A stretch of DNA of 64,000 nt from Marivivens donghaensis (GTDB lineage: Bacteria > Pseudomonadota > Alphaproteobacteria > Rhodobacterales > Rhodobacteraceae): NCBI RefSeq assembly GCF_030410045.1, contig NZ_JAUFRA010000004.1:62001-126000 (forward strand), read 5' to 3'. Positions 25,167 to 32,961 of the stretch are shown piece by piece; position 1 is the stretch's first letter, and every line of letters starts with the position of its first letter. Below the pieces are notes generated by a model. That model worked only from the letters and a program-made list of their open reading frames with translations, did not search any database and was not told the origin of the DNA. A program made the translations under genes and the position numbers.

Positions 25167-26120
25167 ATGACTGCACTCTCTGCCTCATCGCACAACCGCG
25201 CTGGATTGGCCGCCTTCCTGATCATGTCCGCAATGGCGTGGTTCGGTTTGATTGATAACTTCGTACGTTTGGTCGCCGAAGAGGCAGGGTTGTGGCAGTT
25301 CCAATTGTTGCGCGGTGTGGTCGCATTGGCGGGATTGGGCGCGATTTCGTTGGTGACGGGCTATAGCCTCAAACCCAAGCGGCGGCGGAATGTCTATGCG
25401 CGCTCTGTGGTGTCATCGGGGGCGCTGGTTCTGTACTTTGCCTGCCTCGGCATCATGCCCATCGCCCAAGCCGTTGCGGGTCTCTTTACCTCTCCGATCT
25501 GGGTGATCCTGATTTCGGTGGTGTTCTTTGGCGAAAAGGTCGGGCCACGGCGCATTTTTGCGGTGGTGATCGGCTTTACCGGTGCTGTTTTGGCCTTGGG
25601 CGGCGGGGCAGGGGAGCTGTCATTGGTCAGTCTGCTGCCGATCCTTGCGGGGGCGGCATATGCCATGGGGAATATGGCGACGCGCCGTTGGTGCGAGGGC
25701 GAAACGACGCTTTCGCTTTTGACGGGCTACACGGTGATGATCACGATCTGGGGCGCGGTTGGGCTAATGATTGTGACGTGGATGGCGGTGCCGGATGTGG
25801 GTGGCCCTGCGGGTTATGTGACCCGTGGATGGGTTGCGCCCGTGGGGATGTTCCTCGGCCTGATCGTTTTGCATGGCTTTGGGTCGCTCTTGGGCGTGGG
25901 GCTGACCATTCGGGCGTATCAAGCCGCAGACGCCACATTCGTATCGGTGTTTGAAAACACGCTTCTGGTCTTTGCGACGATCTGGGCGTCGATCCTCTGG
26001 GGCGAATTTCCGACACCGCTGATGATTGTGGGGCTGATCATGATTGCGACCTCTGGGGTGATCATCGCGATCCGTACAGACTCGCCCCCGATGGCAAGAA
26101 CCGATAACATCGTGGAATGA
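25167..26120 (+). CDS. DMT superfamily (EamA) transporter
   Basis: A 317-residue inner-membrane transporter of the drug/metabolite superfamily: ten hydrophobic helices in two EamA repeats, with the family-type segment GLFTSPIWVILISVVFFGEKVGPRR ending repeat one (positions about 107-131) and ENTLLVFATIWASILWGE in repeat two. The substrate is not readable. The last codons overlap the sulfotransferase gene as ATGA. Confidence 0.88.
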   Translation: MTALSASSHNRAGLAAFLIMSAMAWFGLIDNFVRLVAEEAGLWQFQLLRGVVALAGLGAISLVTGYSLKPKRRRNVYARSVVSSGALVLYFACLGIMPIAQAVAGLFTSPIWVILISVVFFGEKVGPRRIFAVVIGFTGAVLALGGGAGELSLVSLLPILAGAAYAMGNMATRRWCEGETTLSLLTGYTVMITIWGAVGLMIVTWMAVPDVGGPAGYVTRGWVAPVGMFLGLIVLHGFGSLLGVGLTIRAYQAADATFVSVFENTLLVFATIWASILWGEFPTPLMIVGLIMIATSGVIIAIRTDSPPMARTDNIVE

Positions 26121-26767
26121 TAATTTCCCACGGTCGTCGCTATATCTTTGTCCATATCCCGAAAACTGGGGGCACCTCCATGGCGCTGGCGCTTGAGGCG
26201 CGGGCGATGGCGGATGACGTGTTGATTGGCGATACACCCAAGGCGATCAAGCGGCGGCGTCGGTTGCGCGGGGTAGAGGTGTCAGGGCGTCTGTGGAAGC
26301 ATTCTCGCCTCGCCGATATCGAAGGATTGGTCACGCGCGAGCAGATGGCGGAGTATTTCACCTTTACGCTGGTGCGTAACCCTTGGGATCGGATGGTGAG
26401 TTATTACCATTGGTTGCAAGGTCAGAAGTTCGAGCATCCCGCTGTGACACTGGCAAAGACCACGGATTTCACGGGGTTCATGGCCCATCCGCATACCCAT
26501 GCGAGCCTCAAATCATCGCCCTTTGACAGCTACATGCGGGATACCGCAGGGGTTGAGCATTGCAACGCCTACATCCGGATCGAACATTTGGGGGAGGATT
26601 TGGCGGGTTTGTCAGATCACCTTGAATTTGTGCCAGAAATTCCCGTGGTGAACACGTCAAAGCGCGAAAAAGATTGGCGCGGATACTACGACGAATCAAC
26701 CAAAGCGGTCGTGGAATCGCTCTGCGCTGCGGACATCGAACGCTTTGGATATCGGTTCGGTTGTTGA
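26117..26767 (+). CDS. Sulfotransferase family protein
   Basis: A 216-residue PAPS-dependent sulfotransferase-like protein. The 5'-phosphosulfate-binding loop IPKTGGTSMALALE is at residue 12 and the 3'-phosphate-binding segment LVRNPWDRMVSYY near residue 86. Such short proteins in marine bacteria are assigned to the sulfotransferase-2 family, acting on carbohydrates or small molecules; the acceptor is unknown. It is translationally coupled to the transporter (ATGA), which suggests the two act on related compounds. Confidence 0.82.
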   Translation: MIISHGRRYIFVHIPKTGGTSMALALEARAMADDVLIGDTPKAIKRRRRLRGVEVSGRLWKHSRLADIEGLVTREQMAEYFTFTLVRNPWDRMVSYYHWLQGQKFEHPAVTLAKTTDFTGFMAHPHTHASLKSSPFDSYMRDTAGVEHCNAYIRIEHLGEDLAGLSDHLEFVPEIPVVNTSKREKDWRGYYDESTKAVVESLCAADIERFGYRFGC

Positions 26768-26928
26768 GGGATTTCGGTGAAATCCTAGGGTGCGCCCCCA
26801 GTATTTTCGCATATCCCCGAACAATGCCCCAATTAAACCATGATCCGTCCCAAACTCTGACGCGGGAATAGGTGAATTCTTCTTTAACGGGAGTGCAGAA
26901 GGTGCTCCGACCGCGAAGGAAGACGCAA

Positions 26929-27588
26929 ATGTATGCTTGGAACGACAAAAGCTGGACAAACGCCCATGCCGCTCTCGGCCATGATGCGACCCTTTCCGAT
27001 GTAGATCACGGGATGCTGGCTGGCACCCGCGTTGCGACCGCGATGGGCTGGCGTCGGGTTGAGGCGATCTGCGAAGGCGATCAAGTGCTGACCTTTGACG
27101 GTGGTTTGCAGACCGTTGTGGCGGTGCGCCGTCAGGTGATCTTTGCTGGTGAAACCGCAGCGGCTATTGAAGACTGGCCGATGTTGGTTCCCGCTGGTGC
27201 ACTGGGCAACCGAGAAGAGATGCGTATCCCCGCCCGTCAGGCTGTTCTGATCGAAAGCGATACCGCCGAGGACGTGTTCGGTGATCCCTTTGCGCTGATC
27301 CCTGTAGCGTCTCTCGAAGGCTTCCGTGGCATCACACCGTCCCGCCCTGCCGACCGTATCGAAATCGTTACCCTGCACTTTGCTGGCGACGAGATCGTAT
27401 TCGCGAACACAGGTGCATTGTTCTACTGCCCCAAAGCGACTGACATCCTGTCGGATCTCTTTGACAAGGGTGAGCCGTGCTATTCGGTGCTGTCGCAAGA
27501 GCAAGCCGATCTGTTGGTCAGCTTCCTTGAACTCGAGAGCGAAACCTATGGTTCGGTCGCTCCGACGCGCGCCCATCTGGCGGCCTGA
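26929..27588 (+). CDS. Hint-domain protein lacking the catalytic cysteine
   Basis: A 219-residue protein starting at MYAWNDKS (GAAGGAAG precedes the ATG). Residues about 28-150 match the Hint (hedgehog/intein) fold common in Roseobacter surface proteins: MLAGTRVATAMGWRRVEAI, then EGDQVLTFDGGLQTVVAVRR, and later HFAGDEIVFANTGALFYCP. Active members begin this fold with Cys (as in CFTxGTxI); here the position is Gly-Met (DHGMLAGT), so self-cleavage looks lost. Function unknown. Confidence 0.72.
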   Translation: MYAWNDKSWTNAHAALGHDATLSDVDHGMLAGTRVATAMGWRRVEAICEGDQVLTFDGGLQTVVAVRRQVIFAGETAAAIEDWPMLVPAGALGNREEMRIPARQAVLIESDTAEDVFGDPFALIPVASLEGFRGITPSRPADRIEIVTLHFAGDEIVFANTGALFYCPKATDILSDLFDKGEPCYSVLSQEQADLLVSFLELESETYGSVAPTRAHLAA

Positions 27589-27622
27589 GTCGAAGCTGTA
27601 GGGCGCCGACACAGCTGATATT

Positions 27623-27668
27623 CACTCTAAAGGTGCGCTAATCTGAATATTCGCGCACCTTTAGAGTG
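27623..27668 (+). terminator. Perfect 16-bp hairpin after the Hint gene
   Basis: CACTCTAAAGGTGCGC (27623-27638) pairs perfectly with GCGCACCTTTAGAGTG (27653-27668) around a 14-nt AT-rich loop. It is 35 bp after the Hint gene stop. It lacks a clean T-run (TATTTCGTC), so it may be a terminator, an mRNA stabiliser or a protein site. Confidence 0.5.
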
Positions 27669-27798
27669 TATTTCGTCAAAATATCGACAAATTCACCGAG
27701 ATTTGCATTCAAAAGGATAGGGTATCTTAAACCTTAGGTAATTTTGATATATCCACGCGGTCAGCAGATAATGCTATGTTGTTTCGCTGGAGTTTCGA

Positions 27799-28554
27799 AT
27801 GGGTTTCCTGTTTCTACTGTTGGGTGCTGCGGCCGCAAGTGGTCTCGTGCTCCCTGAGCTATTGGGGCAGACAGACGGTGATAATGCACCGGCTGACGAG
27901 CAAACCGACGACCTCGCGGCGACTACTGATCTTTCCAGCTTCTTTGACGATCTGATCACGCTGACCAACGAAGGCAGCGCTGATGGCGGCGAAGGTGACG
28001 ATACAATCGTTGCTGAAACCAACGACGACGAAGATGACTACACCAACGAAGACGTGGTCTACAGCTTTGACATTAGCGGTGGCAACGGCAACGACGACAT
28101 CACCCTAGACGGCGCGGCAGAGCAGGACGGTCTGGACAGCACCAACACCGTCGATGCGGGCGCAGACGACGACACTGTGGTGCTTAAGGGCGATTTTGGG
28201 TCGCATGTGGATGAGCTCGACCTCGGCGCGGGCGACGATAGCGTCACACTGGGCTACGGTTCGATCGTTGAGAGCCTGACCTTGGGCGCGGGTGCGGATG
28301 TGGTCGTGATGGGCGACATCGCGACTGAGGCTACGATTGAGGACTTTGATCCCGAAGAAGACGTTCTCGTCTTTGATCTGGGTCTGACCCACATCACCGA
28401 AGACAACATCGACGACTTCCTTGGCTTCAAAGAGGACGACGACGGTCTGATGGTCACTGTGACCGACGACTGGAGCGGCGAGATTTATTCGATGGTCTAC
28501 CTCAAAGGTCTGACCATGGCGGACGTTCCCGCGCTGACCTTCGCTTACGCATAA
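27799..28554 (+). CDS. Acidic RTX-like calcium-binding protein
   Basis: A 251-residue, extremely acidic protein. A short hydrophobic N-terminus (GFLFLLLGAAAASGLVLPEL) may anchor or export it. The middle holds degenerate glycine/aspartate repeats of the RTX type: GGEGDDTI, GGNGNDDI, AGADDDTV, LGAGDDSV, LGAGADVV. The C-terminal part (IEDFDPEEDVLVFDLG) resembles the region that closes RTX beta-rolls in Rhodobacteraceae proteins. It probably binds calcium outside the cytoplasm; its role is unknown. No type I secretion genes are nearby. Confidence 0.75.
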   Translation: MGFLFLLLGAAAASGLVLPELLGQTDGDNAPADEQTDDLAATTDLSSFFDDLITLTNEGSADGGEGDDTIVAETNDDEDDYTNEDVVYSFDISGGNGNDDITLDGAAEQDGLDSTNTVDAGADDDTVVLKGDFGSHVDELDLGAGDDSVTLGYGSIVESLTLGAGADVVVMGDIATEATIEDFDPEEDVLVFDLGLTHITEDNIDDFLGFKEDDDGLMVTVTDDWSGEIYSMVYLKGLTMADVPALTFAYA

Positions 28555-28575
28555 GCAGAAAGTTTTCAGATAGAG

Positions 28576-28610
28576 AAAGGGCGGGGAATTTCCCCGCCCT
28601 TTGTTGTTTT
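28576..28610 (+). terminator. Terminator between the RTX-like gene and fadJ
   Basis: AAAGGGCGGGGA / TCCCCGCCCTTT with loop ATT, followed on the plus strand by GTTGTTTT. It lies between convergent genes and can serve both. Confidence 0.85.
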
Positions 28611-30807
28611 AGGCTGCTTGCTCTGCAGCGAAGCGGTTGTAGAACTCTTGGCCCTTATCCGCCATTTCACGCAGCAACGCGGGGCAGGCAAAGCGGTCGC
28701 CGTAGGTTTCGGTCAATTGATCACAGACCTCTGCCGCATAAGGCGTGCCGATGATGTCGAGCCAGCTGAACGGACCGCCAGACCACGGAGCAAAGCCCCA
28801 GCCGAGGATCGCGCCCACGTCACCTTCGCGGATGTCTTCGAGAACGCCTTCTTCGAGCGCGCGGACCGCTTCTAGGACCTGAGCGAAGAGCAGGCGGTGC
28901 TGAACCGTGTGTAGGTCTGGCTGTTCGTCGGCCACAGGGTATTGCGCGGCGAGGCCCGTCCAGAGGCCCTGACGTTTGCCTTTCTCGTCGTAGGCATAGA
29001 AACCAGCCGCGGATTTGCGACCCAGACGGCCTTCGTCGGCCATCCAGAACAGAACCGCGTCCACAGCGCCATCGGGGTAGGCGTCGCCCATTGCGGCTTT
29101 GGTTGCTTTGGCGATTTTGACGCCGAGGTCGATGGAGGTTTCATCCACCAACTGCAGCGGGCCGAGCGGCATACCGACCAGTTTCGCGGCGTTTTCGATC
29201 AGTGCAGGTTCAACCCCTTCGGCAACCATGCGGATGCCTTCGTTGATGTAGGGGATGATGCAGCGGTTCGCGTAGAAGAACCGAGCGTCATTGACCACGA
29301 TCGGGGTTTTACGGATCTGGCGCACGTAATCGAGAGCCTTAGCCACGGCGCGTTCGCCTGTTGCTTTGCCCTTGATGATCTCAACGAGCATCATTTTCTC
29401 GACGGGCGAGAAGAAGTGGATGCCGATGAACTGCTCTGGACGCTTGGATGCCTTCGCCAGCATCGAGATTGGCAGGGTCGAGGTGTTGGAGGCAAAGATG
29501 CAATCCTCGCCCACGGCGGCCTCAACCTTGGCCGTCACGTCAGCCTTTACGGTCGGGTCTTCGAACACAGCCTCAATAATCAGGTCACATCCAGCAAGCG
29601 CCGCATAGTCGGTGGTCGCGGTGATCAGCGACAGAACCTGTTCTTTCTTCTCTGGCGTGGCTTTGCGTTTGGCGATGCCCGCGTCCATGTATTTCTCGGT
29701 GTAGGCCTTGCCACGGTCAGCGGCCTCTTGGGTCGCGTCGATGAGCACAACCTCCATGCCTGCCTGCGCAGAGACGAGCGTGATGCCTGCGCCCATCATG
29801 CCCGCGCCGATCACGCCGAGTTTTTTGACCTTCTGGTCCTCGACCTTCGGACGGTTTGCGCCCTTTTCTAGCGCTTCTTTGTTGATAAAGAGGCTGCGGA
29901 TCATCGCGCCAGACGACGGGTTCATCAGAACGTTGGTGAACCAACGGGCCTCGATTTTCAGAGCGGTGTCAAACGGCACCATTGCGCCCTCATAGACGGC
30001 AGAGAGCATGGCCTTGGCGGCAGGGTAGACGCCTTGGGTCTTGCCATTCACCATCGCAGAGGCACCAACGTAAGTCATGAAGCCTGCGGGGTGGTAGGGC
30101 GTGCCGCCCGGAATTTTAAAGCCCTTCTGATCCCATGGTTTCACGAGATCAGCGTCTTTGGCCTCTAGCACCCATGCCTTGGCTGCGGACAAGAGGTCCT
30201 CAGCAGGCACCACTTCGTCGATGACGCCAGCGGCCTTGGCTTTCTTAGGATCGTTCAGTTTGCCCTCAAGCAACAACGGCGATGCTGCCATCGCGCCGAG
30301 CTTGCGCGACAGGCGTGTGGTGCCGCCAGCGCCCGGGAAAATACCGACGAGGATTTCAGGCAGGCCGATTTTGGCCTTTCGATTGTCCGCCGCGAAAATA
30401 CGGTGGGTGGCCAGTGGCAGTTCGAGGCCAATGCCAAGAGCGGTGCCGGGGAGGGCTGCTGCCGTCGGTTTGCCACCCTTCTGGGTTTTCGGATCCATCC
30501 CTGCGAGTTCGATTTTGCGCAGGATCGCGTGCATCTGCATGGTGCCTTCAAAGAGGCCCTTGGCGGGATCATCGCCCGCGCTCTCTTTCATCTTGGCGAT
30601 GACGTTGAGGTCCATGCCGCCTGCAAAGGTATCTTTGCCAGAGGTGATTACGATGCCTTTGACGGCTTCGTCGGCATGGGCCTGATCGATAAGATCAGAG
30701 AGATGCGCCAGCCCTTCGAGGCTCAGCACGTTCATGGATTTGTTGGGAACGTCCCACGTGATTACGGCAACGCCATCGGCGTCTGTGGTCATGGTGAAAT
30801 CGGTCAT
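28609..30807 (-). CDS. fadJ: Fatty acid oxidation complex alpha subunit (FadJ/FadB-like)
   Basis: Bifunctional enoyl-CoA hydratase and 3-hydroxyacyl-CoA dehydrogenase of beta-oxidation, 732 residues from ATG 30807 (GGGAGG ribosome site; longer frames run into the thiolase gene). The N-terminal crotonase domain has DTFAGGMDL and LPEILVGIFPGAGGTTRL. The NAD-binding domain has LGVIGAGMMGAGI near residue 330, and the C-terminal dehydrogenase domain has FIGIHFFSPVEKMMLVEII. It follows the thiolase by 13 bp, the normal partner for the complex. Confidence 0.94.
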   Translation of the reverse strand: MTDFTMTTDADGVAVITWDVPNKSMNVLSLEGLAHLSDLIDQAHADEAVKGIVITSGKDTFAGGMDLNVIAKMKESAGDDPAKGLFEGTMQMHAILRKIELAGMDPKTQKGGKPTAAALPGTALGIGLELPLATHRIFAADNRKAKIGLPEILVGIFPGAGGTTRLSRKLGAMAASPLLLEGKLNDPKKAKAAGVIDEVVPAEDLLSAAKAWVLEAKDADLVKPWDQKGFKIPGGTPYHPAGFMTYVGASAMVNGKTQGVYPAAKAMLSAVYEGAMVPFDTALKIEARWFTNVLMNPSSGAMIRSLFINKEALEKGANRPKVEDQKVKKLGVIGAGMMGAGITLVSAQAGMEVVLIDATQEAADRGKAYTEKYMDAGIAKRKATPEKKEQVLSLITATTDYAALAGCDLIIEAVFEDPTVKADVTAKVEAAVGEDCIFASNTSTLPISMLAKASKRPEQFIGIHFFSPVEKMMLVEIIKGKATGERAVAKALDYVRQIRKTPIVVNDARFFYANRCIIPYINEGIRMVAEGVEPALIENAAKLVGMPLGPLQLVDETSIDLGVKIAKATKAAMGDAYPDGAVDAVLFWMADEGRLGRKSAAGFYAYDEKGKRQGLWTGLAAQYPVADEQPDLHTVQHRLLFAQVLEAVRALEEGVLEDIREGDVGAILGWGFAPWSGGPFSWLDIIGTPYAAEVCDQLTETYGDRFACPALLREMADKGQEFYNRFAAEQAA

Positions 30808-30820
30808 GGTCTTACCTCCC

Positions 30821-32032
30821 TCAGACGCGTTCGATGATGGTTGCTGCACCCATGCCGGATGCGATGCACAGGGTGGCGAGGCCAGTGCCCTTGCCCGTAC
30901 GTTCAAGTTCATCGAGCAAGGTGCCGATGATGATCGCGCCTGTCGCGCCCAATGGGTGACCCATCGCAATCGAACCGCCGTTGACGTTCACGACCGACGG
31001 ATCAACGTTGAACGCTTGCATGAAGCGCAGGACGACCGAAGCGAAGGCTTCGTTCACTTCGAACAGATCAATGTCAGAGATCGACATGCCGCTGTCAGCG
31101 AGGATCTTTTCGGTCACAGGAACAGGACCGGTCAGCATGATCGTCGGATCGGTGCCGATTTTCGCGGTGGCGCGGATGCGGGCACGCGGTTTCAGGTCGT
31201 ACTTTTCGCCGAACTCTTTGTTGCCGATCAGGACACCAGCCGAGCCGTCCACGATGCCTGATGAGTTCCCTGCGTGGTGGATGTGGTTGATCCGCTCAAG
31301 ATGCGGGTATTTCATCAGGGCCACTTTATCAAAGCCCGGCATCACCTCGCCCATGTCCTTGAACGACGCCTTCAGCGCGCCGAGCATCTCTGCGGTCGTG
31401 CCAGGGCGCATGTATTCGTCGTGGTCGAGGATGGTGAGACCGTTTTGGTCGATCACAGGCACCACGGATTTGGCAAAGCGGTTGTCGTCCCATGCAGCCT
31501 TTGCGCGGCGCTGAGATTCCACAGCGAGCGCGTCTGCGTCTTCACGGCTAAACCCGTATTCGGTGGCGATGATGTCTGCCGAAATGCCTTGGGGGACGAA
31601 ATAGGTGTCCATCGCGATCGAAGGATCAACAGCAATCGCAGCACCATCGCTGCCCATCGCAACGCGGCCCATCATTTCAACGCCGCCCGCGATATAGGCC
31701 ATACCCGCGCCGCCCTTGATCTGGTTTGCAGCAAGGTTCACGGCTTCCATGCCAGAGGCGCAGAACCGGTTGATGGCAAGGCCGGGGATCGATTGGTCAA
31801 GGTCAGAGGCCAAAACTGCAGTGCGCGCCAAACAGCCGCCCTGTTCGCCAACTTGGGTCACGTTGCCCCAGATCACGTCTTCAACCGCGTGACCATCAAG
31901 GCCATTGCGGTATTTCAGTGCGTTCAACACATTTGCCGACAAACGGGCCGAGGTCACTTCGTGCAGGCTGCCGTCTTTGCGGCCCTTGCCCCGCGGAGTT
32001 CGGATCGCGTCGTAAATATAGGCTTCGGTCAT
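30821..32032 (-). CDS. Acetyl-CoA C-acyltransferase (thiolase)
   Basis: Thiolase of the FadA/FadI type, 403 residues, cleaving 3-ketoacyl-CoA in the last step of beta-oxidation. The acylated cysteine is in NRFCASGMEAVNLAA near residue 91, the His motif in GGSIAMGHPLGATGA near residue 355, and the proton-relay Cys in LCIASGMGAATII near residue 391. GGAGGACTGA precedes the ATG. The gene lies between GST and fadJ in one minus-strand operon. Confidence 0.94.
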   Translation of the reverse strand: MTEAYIYDAIRTPRGKGRKDGSLHEVTSARLSANVLNALKYRNGLDGHAVEDVIWGNVTQVGEQGGCLARTAVLASDLDQSIPGLAINRFCASGMEAVNLAANQIKGGAGMAYIAGGVEMMGRVAMGSDGAAIAVDPSIAMDTYFVPQGISADIIATEYGFSREDADALAVESQRRAKAAWDDNRFAKSVVPVIDQNGLTILDHDEYMRPGTTAEMLGALKASFKDMGEVMPGFDKVALMKYPHLERINHIHHAGNSSGIVDGSAGVLIGNKEFGEKYDLKPRARIRATAKIGTDPTIMLTGPVPVTEKILADSGMSISDIDLFEVNEAFASVVLRFMQAFNVDPSVVNVNGGSIAMGHPLGATGAIIIGTLLDELERTGKGTGLATLCIASGMGAATIIERV

Positions 32033-32042
32033 TCAGTCCTCC

Positions 32043-32675
32043 TCAGGCCGCAGGAAATGCGCGGCGCATCAAATCGTATGGGTGTTTCCAACCGGGCAGA
32101 GCCGCAATGCGGTCGAGCCAACGGTCGATATTGGGATAATCCTTGCGCTCGAACCCAAAGGGTTCGGGGTAATAAAGGTAAGCACAGCAGGACAGATCAG
32201 CATTGGTGATCGTGTCGCCCACGATCCAATCACGTCCCTCAAGGTGCGCCTCTAGCGTTGCGAAAGCCGCCTTTAGTCGACCGCTGACAAAAGCGATGAC
32301 CTCTTGCGGGCGTTTGTCCTCGGGTAGGAAATTCATCAGGAACCGCAGCATCCCCGCTTGGGACGAGAATTTGTGGTTGTCCCACAAAACCCACCGCAGA
32401 ATTTCAGAGGCCTCGCGGTCGTTCGCGCCACCGAATTTGCCTGTCACTTTTGAGAGGTGATCCAAAATCGCGCCCGATTGGGTCAGCACCAGATCGTCAT
32501 CCACATAAACGGGGCATTCGCCCATTTCGTTCACGGCGCGGAACTCTGGGCTGCGCGACCCACCTGCGAAGAAATCAACAAAAATGGGGTCCCAATCGAC
32601 CTCGGCCAAGGTCAGGGCCAGCGCCACTTTGTACGAATGGCCGCTCTCCCCAAAACAATAAAGTTGTTTGGTCAC
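32043..32675 (-). CDS. Glutathione S-transferase family protein
   Basis: A 210-residue GST. The N-terminal thioredoxin-fold domain starts TKQLYCFGESGHSYKVALAL and holds the GSH-site segment VYVDDDLVLTQSGAILDHL near residue 52; a helical C-terminal domain follows. A GTG start at 32675 is chosen because GAGGAGG lies 8 bp upstream; the ORF otherwise extends into the repeat-rich intergenic region. It sits in the beta-oxidation operon 10 bp before the thiolase. Its substrate is unknown. Confidence 0.87.
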   Translation of the reverse strand: MTKQLYCFGESGHSYKVALALTLAEVDWDPIFVDFFAGGSRSPEFRAVNEMGECPVYVDDDLVLTQSGAILDHLSKVTGKFGGANDREASEILRWVLWDNHKFSSQAGMLRFLMNFLPEDKRPQEVIAFVSGRLKAAFATLEAHLEGRDWIVGDTITNADLSCCAYLYYPEPFGFERKDYPNIDRWLDRIAALPGWKHPYDLMRRAFPAA

Positions 32676-32705
32676 TGTCTCATCCTCCTCAGGTCGCCGT
32701 GAGCG

Positions 32706-32726
32706 CCGGGGGTTTTCCACCCCCGG
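32706..32726. terminator. GC-rich hairpin upstream of the GST gene
   Basis: CCGGGGG-TTTTCCA-CCCCCGG, a perfect 7-bp stem. It lacks a T-run on the minus strand, so it may attenuate or stabilise the operon mRNA rather than end it. Confidence 0.4.
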
Positions 32727-32735
32727 ACCCCCGGA

Positions 32736-32915
32736 GAGTTGTTGCAGCAAGGTGAACTGGCCACCTTTATCCTTTTTTAACGCCACCCTCTTATTCAGAC
32801 CCCAAGGTACAGGTTGGAGAACCCAGGGCCCTGCAAGGTGAAGCCCTGTTCCGCGTCCTCCGAGAGAATGTCGCGGGCAGGGTGGAACTTTCGTTTCACC
32901 TTGCCGTAACAACTC
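32736..32915. repeat. Inverted repeat in the acyl-CoA dehydrogenase-GST gap
   Basis: This 286-bp gap has no gene. GAGTTGTTGCAGCAAGGTGAA (32736-32756) matches the reverse complement of 32895-32915 at 19 of 21 positions, and GCAAGGTGAA occurs a third time at 32833. The outer flank GCCTCCGGCGGGAGTT (minus strand, near 32911-32926) resembles a GC-rich dispersed element I recall in many Rhodobacteraceae intergenic regions. Confidence 0.55.
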
Positions 32916-32961
32916 CCGCCGGAGGCCCCGACCGCGGGGCAGGGCGGTAACATGCCAAACT

